From the NCBI GenBank assembly GCA_011192015.1, contig DUET01000094.1, positions 1 to 47,641 of the forward strand: a stretch of DNA of 47,641 nt, in the 5' to 3' direction. A program made the position numbers and the translations under genes. The notes beneath the pieces were generated by a model. It was not told the origin of the DNA. It ran no database searches and was given only the letters and a program-made list of their open reading frames with translations. This DNA comes from Anaerolineae bacterium (GTDB lineage Bacteria; Chloroflexota; Anaerolineae; Anaerolineales; E44-bin32). Below are positions 15,292-23,181 of the stretch, piece by piece; position 1 is the first letter of the stretch, and each line of letters begins with the position of its first letter.

Positions 15292-16332
15292 ATGAAAAGG
15301 TTCTTCCCGCTTACGCTTGCGGTCGCCCTGCTGGCCACTGGATGCGCTCTCCTGGAGCCTCCCGGGCCGCGAGTCCTCACCGTGATGACACATGATTCGT
15401 TCAGCGCTTCCGATGAAGTCATCGCCGCCTTCGAAGCGCAGTACGATGCCGAAATCCAGTTTCTCAAAAGCGGCGACACCGGAACGGCCGTCAACCGGGC
15501 CATCCTGGCGGGGGATAATCCGCTGGCCGATGTGTTCTACGGTGTGGACAATACCTTTCTCAGCCGAGCCCTCGAGGAGGATATCTTCGAGCCCTACGCT
15601 TCCCCTTTGCTCGACGAGATCCCGGATGCCTTCAAACTGGACCCAGAAAACCGCGCTCTTCCGGTGGATTACGGCGACGTTTGCTTGAACTATGATGTGG
15701 CCTATTTTGAAACCCACGGCTTACAGCCTCCCCAGTCCCTGGAGGATCTCCTTGATGATGCGTATCGGGGATTGCTTGCCGTCGAGAATCCGGCCACTTC
15801 CTCGCCCGGTCTGGCCTTCCTTTTCACCACCATCGGACATTTCGGTGAAGACCGCTACCTGGATTTCTGGGCCGCGCTTGTCGAAAACGACGTTCTGGTG
15901 GTCAACGATTGGGAGACCACCTACTACGCCGAGTTCACGCGCTACGGAGGCACTCGCCCGATCATCGTTTCCTACGGTTCCAGTCCGCCTTTCGAAGTCG
16001 TCTTCGCCGAGAATCCCATCGATGAACCGCCCACTGCGGCTGTAATCGCCGACGATACCTGCTTTCGCCAGATCGAATTTGTGGGCATCCTGAAAGGAAC
16101 ACGCAATCGACGCCTGGCGGAGGCGTGGGTCGATTTCATGCTCTCGACCACCTTTCAGGAAGATCTGCCCCTGCAGATGTATGTCTTCCCCGTCAATCCC
16201 CAAGCCCAGCTCGATCCGATTTTCACGGACTACCTGGCCATTCCCGATCATCCCGCCTTCGTAAGCCCGGCAGCGATAGCGGAGAATCGAGAGTCCTGGA
16301 TCGAAGCCTGGACGGAAACCGTGCTGAGGTGA
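15292..16332 (+). CDS. thiB: Thiamine-binding lipoprotein of ABC importer
   Basis: 346 residues. Signal peptide with lipobox, LATGC, lipidated Cys18. The body follows the ThiB family: TVMTHDSF, FEAQYDAEIQFLKSGDTGTAVNRA, then GDNPLADVFYGVDN, PVDYGDVCLNYD, DWETTYYAEFTRYG and YGSSPP. It would capture thiamine outside the membrane and deliver it to the ThiP permease. AAGGAGG lies 9 nt before the ATG at 15292. The stop overlaps the thiP start (GTGA). Confidence 0.9.
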   Translation: MKRFFPLTLAVALLATGCALLEPPGPRVLTVMTHDSFSASDEVIAAFEAQYDAEIQFLKSGDTGTAVNRAILAGDNPLADVFYGVDNTFLSRALEEDIFEPYASPLLDEIPDAFKLDPENRALPVDYGDVCLNYDVAYFETHGLQPPQSLEDLLDDAYRGLLAVENPATSSPGLAFLFTTIGHFGEDRYLDFWAALVENDVLVVNDWETTYYAEFTRYGGTRPIIVSYGSSPPFEVVFAENPIDEPPTAAVIADDTCFRQIEFVGILKGTRNRRLAEAWVDFMLSTTFQEDLPLQMYVFPVNPQAQLDPIFTDYLAIPDHPAFVSPAAIAENRESWIEAWTETVLR

Positions 16333-18080
16333 CAGGTATCAAGAAGATCAGACTGAAATCTTCAGGGGCTGGAAGCAGAAGATCGAACCTGCTTCTTCTG
16401 CTGCTTTGGTTGGGTCCCATTCTCTTCCTGTCTCTCTTCTTCTTCTATCCCCTCGTCAGCATTCTGCGCACCAGCTTCGCCCGCGCCGAGGGCGGAGTGC
16501 TGTCTCCATTCATCGAGGTTCTGGGTTCCGCATCGCATCGAAGCGTGCTCTGGTTCACCATCTGGCAGGCTCTGCTCTCCACCCTGCTCACACTGATCGT
16601 GGGGCTTCCGGGAGCCTATCTGCTGGCGCGCTTCAAGTTCCGCGGACGGTCGCTGCTGCAAGCTCTGACGGGGATACCTTTTGTGATGCCTACGCTCGTG
16701 GTCGCGGCAGCCTTCAACGCCCTGCTGGGGCCCCATGGATGGTTGAATTTGGGCTTGATGGAGCTCTTCGGCCTCGCTGCTCCCCCGATTCGGATCACCA
16801 ACACCCTGACAGCCATCTTGCTGGCACACATCTTCTACAACACCACCATCGTACTGCGCATGGTGGGAGATTTCTGGTCGCATCTGGATCCCCGCCTTTC
16901 CGGCGCGTCGCAAGTGCTCGGAGCCAACCGCTGGCGTACTCTCTGGCACATCACCCTGCCCATGCTCATGCCGGCAATCATCACCGCCGCCCTGCTCGTG
17001 TTCATCTTCGACTTCACCTCGTTCGGCGTGATCCTGATCCTGGGAGGTCCCGGCTTCGCCACCCTCGAGGTGGAGATCTTCTATCAGGCCATCAGCCTGT
17101 TCAACCTTCCTGTGGCAGCGGCGCTCTCTGTGCTTCAATTGACCTGCAACCTCGCCCTGACCATGGCTTACTCACGCCTTGCATCGCGCCTTTCCCGTCC
17201 GCTGGAGGTTCGGCCACGCACGTACACCCAACGCCGTCTGACCGGCTCGACGACGCGCTGGATGGCTGCGATCATCATCGCCGTCCTTCTGGTTCTGCTA
17301 ATCGCTCCCCTGGCGGCACTGGCCACGCGCTCGGTCACGCGCCTGCAGCCCGAGCGCGGTCAGCAGGAAGCCGCCTCGCGGGGATTGACGTTCGATTTCT
17401 ACCGCCAACTCGGCGTGAATCCGCAGCAGTCGCTCTTCTATGTGAAACCCACGACGGCCATCGGCATCTCGCTGACCTATGCCGCAGCCACCGTCGTGCT
17501 CGCTCTTCTTTTGGGGCTGCCGGCATCCTGGGCGCTGGCACGAGATCGCCAGGCGCTTGTCAGTCGCTTGCTGGATCCTCTGTTGATGCTCCCGCTGGGG
17601 ACATCCGCTGTGACCCTCGGTCTGGGATTCGTCGTCGCCCTGGGAGAGCTGCCGATCGATCTGCGTGCTTCACCGCTGCTCATCCCCATCGCGCACACGC
17701 TGGTTGCGTTCCCCTTTGTCGTTCGGAGTCTCACGCCGGCTCTACGCAGCATCCGACCCCGTCTGAGGCAGGCGGCCGCCATGCTGGGAGCTTCGCCGCG
17801 CAGGACTGTACGCCACATCGACCTACCCCTGGTGGGAAGGGCGGTGCTGGTGGCGGCCACCTTCGCCTTCAGCATATCCCTGGGCGAATTCGGGGCCACG
17901 GCCGTGATCTCAAGACCGGAGTATCCAACCGTACCGGTGATGATCTACCGCTTCCTCTCCCAACCCGGCGCTATGAACTACGGCCAGGCCCTGGCATTGA
18001 GTACAATTTTGATGCTCGTCTGCGGAGGCGGGATGCTGGCCATCGAGCGCTTCCGCATCGCCGATGTGGGTGAATTCTGA
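16329..18080 (+). CDS. thiP: Thiamine ABC transporter permease (two-domain)
   Basis: About 583 residues with two fused permease halves of roughly six membrane segments each, the ThiP/FbpB architecture. Each half has its EAA-loop that docks the ATPase: GASQVLGANRWRTLWHITLP in the first, AAAMLGASPRRTVRHIDLP in the second. The GTG at 16329 is chosen because it overlaps the thiB stop as GTGA; upstream extensions of the frame run through thiB. Somewhat longer than the E. coli protein (536). Confidence 0.9.
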   Translation: MTGIKKIRLKSSGAGSRRSNLLLLLLWLGPILFLSLFFFYPLVSILRTSFARAEGGVLSPFIEVLGSASHRSVLWFTIWQALLSTLLTLIVGLPGAYLLARFKFRGRSLLQALTGIPFVMPTLVVAAAFNALLGPHGWLNLGLMELFGLAAPPIRITNTLTAILLAHIFYNTTIVLRMVGDFWSHLDPRLSGASQVLGANRWRTLWHITLPMLMPAIITAALLVFIFDFTSFGVILILGGPGFATLEVEIFYQAISLFNLPVAAALSVLQLTCNLALTMAYSRLASRLSRPLEVRPRTYTQRRLTGSTTRWMAAIIIAVLLVLLIAPLAALATRSVTRLQPERGQQEAASRGLTFDFYRQLGVNPQQSLFYVKPTTAIGISLTYAAATVVLALLLGLPASWALARDRQALVSRLLDPLLMLPLGTSAVTLGLGFVVALGELPIDLRASPLLIPIAHTLVAFPFVVRSLTPALRSIRPRLRQAAAMLGASPRRTVRHIDLPLVGRAVLVAATFAFSISLGEFGATAVISRPEYPTVPVMIYRFLSQPGAMNYGQALALSTILMLVCGGGMLAIERFRIADVGEF

Positions 18081-18115
18081 GAACCCAAACGGAGAAATTC
18101 TCGAGGTAGAAACGC

Positions 18116-19147
18116 ATGGGCTTGCGCATCGACCAAGTAACCAAAGCTTTCGGTGGAACGATCGCCCTGGACGGCGTCTCCTTCGAGGTCGAGTCAGGCG
18201 AGATCGTTGCCGTACTGGGGCCCAGCGGCTGTGGAAAATCCACACTGCTCGCAGTGATCGCCGGCCTGGAAAGGCCCGACACCGGTGACGTGGCCTGGAA
18301 CGGGGAAACACTGCTAGGCACTGCCCCCTATCTGCGCGGCTTCGGCCTCATGTTCCAGGATTACGCCCTGTTCCCCCACATGAACGTGTTCGAGAACATC
18401 GCCTTCGGTCTGCGGATGATGGGCATGGATAAATCGCAGGTGAATGCCAGGCTCGAGGAAGTCCTGGATTTGGTGGGTCTCCACGGATTCGAGAAACGCG
18501 ACATCAGCACCCTCTCGGGTGGTGAGCAGCAGCGCGTTGCCCTGGCGAGATCGCTCGCACCTCGGCCCAAGCTGCTCATGCTCGACGAACCCCTGGGTTC
18601 CCTGGATCGCACGCTTCGGGAGCGTTTGTTGTTCGAATTAGGGGAGATCTTGAGAAACCTCAGACAGACTGCCATCTATGTGACCCACGATCAGGAAGAA
18701 GCTTTCGCCATCGCAGACCGAGTGGTCGTGATGAATGAGGGGAAGGTCATCCAGGTGGGGACGCCGCAAGCTGTGTATGCCCAACCGACGTCGCTCTTCG
18801 TGGCTCGCTTCCTCGGTCTGGACAATCTGATTCGAGGCGTGGCCAGGATCCAGGATGGTGCGACGCTGATCGACACCTCGCTCGGATCAATTCGTGTGGA
18901 TGGACAATTCGAGGGGGAACTGACCGTACTCATCCGTCCCAACGCCGCACGCCTGCATGCGGAGGGAGAACTCCTACTCAAAGCACAACTTCTCGAGCGC
19001 TCGTTCCGAGGCACCATCTGCAGAGCGACCTTCCTCATCCACGGCGAGCGTTTGCGCTTCGAATTCCCATCCGATGTGATGCTGGAAGAAGGAAAAACCC
19101 TCCTTTTGAGCCTCGATCCGAAGTCGGCTGTTCAGGTCCTGCGGTGA
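18116..19147 (+). CDS. thiQ: Thiamine ABC transporter ATP-binding protein
   Basis: 343 residues. Walker A GPSGCGKST (35-43), Q-loop near Gln81, signature LSGGEQQR (133-140), Walker B LLMLDEP (153-159) and the H-loop His near YVTHDQEEAF. A C-terminal TOBE-like regulatory domain starts at about 240. By sequence alone it could serve sulfate, iron or putrescine (same CUT1-like group), but position after thiB/thiP makes thiamine the clear substrate. A GAGGT lies 9 nt before the ATG. Confidence 0.88.
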   Translation: MGLRIDQVTKAFGGTIALDGVSFEVESGEIVAVLGPSGCGKSTLLAVIAGLERPDTGDVAWNGETLLGTAPYLRGFGLMFQDYALFPHMNVFENIAFGLRMMGMDKSQVNARLEEVLDLVGLHGFEKRDISTLSGGEQQRVALARSLAPRPKLLMLDEPLGSLDRTLRERLLFELGEILRNLRQTAIYVTHDQEEAFAIADRVVVMNEGKVIQVGTPQAVYAQPTSLFVARFLGLDNLIRGVARIQDGATLIDTSLGSIRVDGQFEGELTVLIRPNAARLHAEGELLLKAQLLERSFRGTICRATFLIHGERLRFEFPSDVMLEEGKTLLLSLDPKSAVQVLR

Positions 19148-19635
19148 TCAAACGAATCATCGTCCACAAGCTGGACGCTGATGGGAACGAGGTGTTGTGC
19201 TACGAGGGCATGATCCTCGCGCAAGACGAGATCAGCCTCACGCTGGAAGCCCATTTCGACCAGAAGGACATATCCTTTCACGGCCTCGATCTACGGCAGG
19301 GGGATCGCTTCGTGGAAATCTACTACACCGATCGCTGGTACAACGTCCTGGCTTTGTACGATGTTGATGGAGGGGATTTCAAAGGATGGTACTGCAACAT
19401 CACGCGCCCGGCTCGTGTTGAAACCGGGCACGTGTACTATGAGGATCTAGCTCTGGATCTGATCGTGCTCCCCGATGGAGATTGGCTGGTGCTGGACGAG
19501 GAGCAGTTTGCCGAGTTGGACCTACAGCCCGACGAGCGCCAATGCGCGCAGGAAGGCCATGAAGAGTTGAAAACACTGGTTACTCGCCGTCAGGCCCCCT
19601 TTCATGGCATCGGCGGGCAAGATGCTCATCGATGA
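19144..19635 (+). CDS. DUF402 protein (FomD/Ntdp-like), last gene of the thiamine operon
   Basis: 163 residues, starting at a GTG that overlaps the thiQ stop (GTGA), so it is translationally coupled. The DUF402 core is visible: YYTDRWYNVLALYD, then GDFKGWYCNITRPA and YYEDLALDLIVLPDGDWLVLDEEQF. Known members are phosphohydrolases: FomD on cytidylyl phosphonates, and a nucleoside tri/diphosphatase. Here the position suggests a thiamine-related phosphate substrate, but that is inference. The Tyr, Asp and Lys residues of the family core appear intact. The last 30 residues are variable. Confidence 0.8.
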   Translation: MIKRIIVHKLDADGNEVLCYEGMILAQDEISLTLEAHFDQKDISFHGLDLRQGDRFVEIYYTDRWYNVLALYDVDGGDFKGWYCNITRPARVETGHVYYEDLALDLIVLPDGDWLVLDEEQFAELDLQPDERQCAQEGHEELKTLVTRRQAPFHGIGGQDAHR

Positions 19636-19715
19636 CGGATTTCTTCTCAACCCGAAATGACGATCCGGTCAAAGCATCCGACGGTGTCGCCCTGGATCTT
19701 GGATCGAAAAAGCAG

Positions 19716-19916
19716 CTATAAAGCAGCCAGGAAGGGGCTCATGAAGCTGAAATAATCACCAATGAGCTCATCACCGTTGTTCCAGAGCCACCATCCCCCG
19801 AAACCACAAACCACAACCAGGCAGCAAAACACCACAAGCACGATGACGATAATCAGCCAAGTTTTTCGCTTCTTGGGTTTCTCTTCCGGCGTCAGTGTCT
19901 CACGGATCTCTGCCAT
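19716..19916 (-). CDS. Small single-pass membrane protein
   Basis: 66 residues. A charged N-terminus (MAEIRETLTPEEKPKKRK), one membrane helix at about 20-41 with two Cys pairs' worth of Cys (CC at 31-32, Cys37), and a short Trp-rich exterior tail. AGGAGG lies 8 nt before the ATG at 19916; the open frame extends far upstream, but that part is antisense/overlaps other genes. No family recognised. Confidence 0.6.
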   Translation of the reverse strand: MAEIRETLTPEEKPKKRKTWLIIVIVLVVFCCLVVVCGFGGWWLWNNGDELIGDYFSFMSPFLAAL

Positions 19917-19996
19917 GCGTATTTCCTCCTCTTGAGTTACATGTGTTTTTATTCGACATCCAAAGAAGCGGGTTGACTTACACAGTATATAGGGAT

Positions 19997-20037
19997 TTAT
20001 TAATTTCCCGATCGTGAGCATCCCGGGAAATTGATAA
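19997..20037 (-). terminator. Hairpin terminator after the DUF4126 gene
   Basis: 19997-20010 pairs with 20024-20037: nine perfect pairs (AATTTCCCG/CGGGAAATT), a G-T wobble and four A-T pairs around a 13-nt loop. It lies about 50 nt downstream of the DUF4126 stop on the minus strand, and A/T-rich sequence follows. Confidence 0.6.
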
Positions 20038-20089
20038 CCCGGGACGGGACTCCGCCCATAGGATACCCCGACTTTGGTTCTTTTGCAGC

Positions 20090-20659
20090 CTATGTCTCTT
20101 TCAACTTGTTCGCCCTTCGCCAGAGCCACCAGACCACGAAAGCCGTAAACAGGATGATGAAGGCGGCGATGATCACCGGCAGAACAACGGCCAGGATGGA
20201 GAGAATCGTGGCCACTGCATCCTCCACAACGCTCACCACCACGTTGCCTGATCCGCCGGTTGAGGCCGTTACCGCAGGCCGCACGGCGGCAGCCTTCGTG
20301 ACATGAACACCCCCGGCCACGATCAAGCCCGCAATCATGGCCACCACCGGGTGGATATCGACCACGACCTGCGCGCTTGCAGCAAACAGGATGGCTCCCG
20401 CCACAGGGCGGATGAACGTCTGCACGGCATCGTTGATGTGATTGATGGCAGGAACCTTGTCGGCGAAGAATTCGATCACCCCGAGCAGCACGATCGCTCC
20501 GATCACCCACCAGCTGCTCAAGACATCCCAAGGAGGGGTCAAGGTGAGCCAATCCGTAAATTTCGCGATCAAGGCCACGACTAATAGTGGCACATAGGCA
20601 TTCAACCCTGCGCTGGCGGAAAGCCCAAATGCTGCGAGAACCCCACTCAATCCTGGCAT
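20090..20659 (-). CDS. DUF4126 membrane protein
   Basis: 189 residues, almost all hydrophobic, with five or so membrane segments. The DUF4126 pattern is clear: GLSASAGLNAYVPLL at the N-terminus, EFFADKVPAINHINDAVQTFIRP in the middle, and a final VVWWLWRR near the C-terminus. Function is unknown. AGGAGG precedes the ATG by 6 nt. It follows the DUF2085 gene by 9 nt, so the two form a transcription unit. Confidence 0.85.
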   Translation of the reverse strand: MPGLSGVLAAFGLSASAGLNAYVPLLVVALIAKFTDWLTLTPPWDVLSSWWVIGAIVLLGVIEFFADKVPAINHINDAVQTFIRPVAGAILFAASAQVVVDIHPVVAMIAGLIVAGGVHVTKAAAVRPAVTASTGGSGNVVVSVVEDAVATILSILAVVLPVIIAAFIILFTAFVVWWLWRRANKLKET

Positions 20660-20668
20660 GTGTTCCTC

Positions 20669-21505
20669 CTACAATCCAATACCCGTCCAACTACCGGTGA
20701 GCGCATAGCGCCCCCAATCGATCAGGCCGATCTGCAAGATGGTGACTGTCAGTCCCCCCAGCACGGGAAATACCAGGTCTCGCCAGGAGTTGGCCTGGTT
20801 CTCGCGCTTGAGGAAGAGCAGGATCATCACTGTGTAGACCGACGTGAGTACGCCCACAACCGCCAAAGTGCTGATGATGGCCAGAGGATAGAGCAGCAGG
20901 GGATTTTCCGTCAATACCAGGGCCATCACGCCAATCTCGATCAGCAGCAGAAACGCCATATCCCCGAAGGAGCGCAGCGCCGGCTTGGATTTCCACTCCC
21001 GCCAGACGCTCTGGTTGAACGTGGCGTAGACCATCGTGCCCAGCCCCACACCGATCAGCATGCCCGTCATCAAGCGCATCAGGTTGCTCGGCTCGTAGAG
21101 GTGCGGCGCTTCCGGGAACAGGGTCAGATAGGAATTGAGCCCATCGACGGCCCAGATCAGGGCGAAGACCCCCAGCGTCACAGCCAGCGCCGTCGGCGGA
21201 TAGCCTCCTGCCCTTCCCCTGCCTCGGATCAAGTAGAAGAGCCCCGCCACGAGCGCACCCAACTGCATCCCCGTGCAGCGCGCGCAGAGCGGCATGGCGC
21301 GCTCCCCGATGTGGAAAGCGCGCGCCTCGATGCGATGGCACACGGCGAAGGCGATCGCATCCGCCTTCCCCAGCAAGCCGCTGGGCGTGTACACAAGCCA
21401 AAGGCCGATCACCAGCGCGGCCAGCAGGAGTATGAGTATCTTTGCCAATCGACGCCAGATCGATCTGCGTTTGGTTGTGGCCTGTCCGGTGGGCGCTGGG
21501 ATCAT
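20669..21505 (-). CDS. DUF2085 membrane protein
   Basis: About 278 residues with about seven membrane segments. It carries the DUF2085 signature AVCHRIEARAFHIGERAMPLCARCTGMQLGAL; the conserved CH..R and CARCTG could hold a metal or make a disulfide. The ATG at 21505 is taken as the start because a TATAAT box ends 6 nt before it, and the GTG at 21511 sits at the box edge; no Shine-Dalgarno is visible. Function unknown; co-transcribed with DUF4126. Confidence 0.8.
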   Translation of the reverse strand: MIPAPTGQATTKRRSIWRRLAKILILLLAALVIGLWLVYTPSGLLGKADAIAFAVCHRIEARAFHIGERAMPLCARCTGMQLGALVAGLFYLIRGRGRAGGYPPTALAVTLGVFALIWAVDGLNSYLTLFPEAPHLYEPSNLMRLMTGMLIGVGLGTMVYATFNQSVWREWKSKPALRSFGDMAFLLLIEIGVMALVLTENPLLLYPLAIISTLAVVGVLTSVYTVMILLFLKRENQANSWRDLVFPVLGGLTVTILQIGLIDWGRYALTGSWTGIGL

Positions 21506-21511
21506 GGGCAC

Positions 21512-21539
21512 ATTATAGCGCGCCGTGGGGTCTCTACAA
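21512..21539 (-). promoter_or_regulatory. Leaderless-type promoter of DUF2085-DUF4126
   Basis: On the minus strand TTGTAG (21539-21534), a 16-nt spacer and perfect TATAAT (21517-21512), then GTGCCC and ATG. The transcript would begin at the start codon. It is divergent from the tRNA promoter. Confidence 0.5.
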
Positions 21540-21549
21540 GGGTCTTTCC

Positions 21550-21578
21550 TTGACGCACCCTTTTGTGATGGTTATAAT
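21550..21578 (+). promoter_or_regulatory. Near-consensus sigma70 promoter of tRNA-Asn
   Basis: TTGACG (21550-21555), 17-nt spacer, TATAAT (21573-21578). The 11-nt gap from the -10 box to the mature tRNA 5' end leaves only a few bases for RNase P to remove. Confidence 0.85.
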
Positions 21579-21588
21579 CTCCACGCTT

Positions 21589-21661
21589 TCCTCGGTAGCT
21601 CAATCGGCAGAGCAACCGGCTGTTAACCGGTGGGTTGCAGGTTCGAGTCCTGCCCGAGGAG
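21589..21661 (+). tRNA. tRNA-Asn (anticodon GTT)
   Basis: Complete cloverleaf: acceptor stem TCCTCGG / CCGAGGA, D-arm GCTC...GAGC, anticodon stem ACCGG/CCGGT with loop CTGTTAA (anticodon GTT at 21622-21624), and T-arm with TTCGAGT in the loop. Discriminator G at 21661. The CCA end is not encoded (GCC follows). It stands alone between two minus-strand genes. Confidence 0.97.
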
Positions 21662-21920
21662 CCTTTTCTTTCCTATTCTTGGTAGATCAAGTTCACCTTT
21701 CAGTCCCGCCCCCTGGCCCACCTACGCATCCTTCAATTGAACTACGGTTTGAAATGCTGCCGTGTTGCGCATCAGGAGACGACAGTGATTGGTGTTGAAG
21801 GGTACTCAGATGAAGAAACTTGGTTTGCAAGTTCCCCGAGAAATCTGCCGCATTGACATGCTTCGCCCAATCTGTGAATAGCGCACAAGCATCCCGGACC
21901 GGCGTGTATTGGAAATGAAC

Positions 21921-21946
21921 GCGGCGCAGGCGATTGCCTGCGCCGC
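21921..21946 (-). terminator. Perfect GC-rich hairpin after lipoprotein gene
   Basis: An 11-bp perfect stem GCGGCGCAGGC / GCCTGCGCCGC with loop GATT. It is about 45 nt after the stop of the minus-strand lipoprotein gene at 21992. On that strand the following bases are mixed T/C/A, so the T-run is weak. Confidence 0.65.
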
Positions 21947-21991
21947 TTGAGACACGAAAGCGCTCATCAAAAGACCGACAAAGCTCGCTTG

Positions 21992-22678
21992 TTACGGATT
22001 CAAGAGGTAAACGGAATCAACGATGGAATGGATCGCAACCCAAGCTCCATCGAGTTCGTCATGGAACTCCAATTCCACCAGCCCCGCATCTGAGACAAAG
22101 TACGCCTCGTATGTGTGGATCGACGATCCTAGATAATCACCACTGTATTCCACATAACCCAGCGTCGTGCCGCGGCTGTTGGTCATCTGCCCTTGGCGTT
22201 GGATGGTAAAACCAAAGAGTTGATCATAACTATACAACTTGCTCTCCAAATGGGTGTCAAGATTGCGATGCATTGTGTCGATTGATACCCAAAGTTCGGT
22301 GCTCGATGCTGTGCTGCCTTTGTTGCTGGCAGAGATCCTCAATTCGGGTCTGGTGTTTAACCTCAGACTGGTTACTTCCCATCCTTGGGGAAGCACAAAC
22401 CCGTAGCCGTATGGTGGGTCCATGACCAGCGTGGTTCCATTGTCCTGAAGCTCGAAAACAAAGGGAAGAGGCGTCGCCGTGGGGGTGATGCTTGGGGTCG
22501 GTGTCGATGTGGGCGACGGTGTTTTCGTGGCCGTGCTTGCGGCAGTTGCTGATACGGGTGGGCTCGCCACCGTCTGTGTTGCGGATGGATCCGATGACAA
22601 TGTCCCGGGAATGGAACAGGCCAGAATGGTCAGGATCATGAATACCACAGCGGCGTACTTGCTTAAGAATTTCCTCAT
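21992..22678 (-). CDS. Lipoprotein with Thr/Ser-Pro stalk and small C-terminal domain
   Basis: 228 residues. Signal peptide with lipobox TILAC, lipidated Cys21. Residues about 30-72 form a Ser/Thr/Pro-rich stalk. The C-terminal domain (about 73-225) carries GYGFVLPQGWEV and a run of beta strands, reminiscent of PsbP/DUF1795-like surface domains, though I cannot make a firm family call. A GAGG precedes the ATG. No functional clue from neighbours (tRNA on one side, ABC exporter on the other). Confidence 0.65.
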   Translation of the reverse strand: MRKFLSKYAAVVFMILTILACSIPGTLSSDPSATQTVASPPVSATAASTATKTPSPTSTPTPSITPTATPLPFVFELQDNGTTLVMDPPYGYGFVLPQGWEVTSLRLNTRPELRISASNKGSTASSTELWVSIDTMHRNLDTHLESKLYSYDQLFGFTIQRQGQMTNSRGTTLGYVEYSGDYLGSSIHTYEAYFVSDAGLVELEFHDELDGAWVAIHSIVDSVYLLNP

Positions 22679-23181
22679 AACTACCTCAGCATAAAGGAAT
22701 CATTTTACTATCCCGACGATTCTACCAAGTTCTGCAAAATACTTCTGACCTGCCGGATCATTCGCCGCGTTCGCAGCAAGCCTGACAGAAACCATGCCTC
22801 CTTCCCTTTCGTCATTCCAGGATGAATTTAATTCCAGACAGGTTGGACACAACGGATTCATTACGCTCCGATGTCAATAAACGACTGATCGCAGGTCTCT
22901 CGCAGAGATCGTGGGAAAGGCGCGGCTGGCCTGAGGCGCCTGGATTCCAAACTGCGATGTTGTGAAACGGATCTCATATGGCATCAAGATCAAAGCGCAC
23001 ATCCAATGGATGTGCGCTCTTTGCATTGGGATCAGCACGATCCCGCCTTGCCTTCGATGCGCCTGGCTTCTAGGCTTCAGAGGTCGATCCATCCCCCATG
23101 TCAGGGTTGATGTATCTAACCTTCATCCACAGGTTAGACCGCTACAATCGCATCCAACAGCAGGGAGAACGCGATCCCACC
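22679..23181. other. Gene-free stretch with one hairpin
   Basis: About 500 nt between the lipoprotein gene start and the end of the ABC permease gene. It should hold the lipoprotein promoter, but no convincing -35/-10 pair is visible. The hairpin at 22994-23018 is the only structure; no gene is supported. Confidence 0.5.
22994..23018 (-). terminator. Hairpin downstream of the NatB-like gene
   Basis: AGCGCACATCC (22994-23004) and GGATGTGCGCT (23008-23018) form a perfect 11-bp stem with loop AAT. On the minus strand it is followed by TTTGATCTT. It is about 165 nt after the permease stop, so it is a possible rather than certain terminator. Confidence 0.5.
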
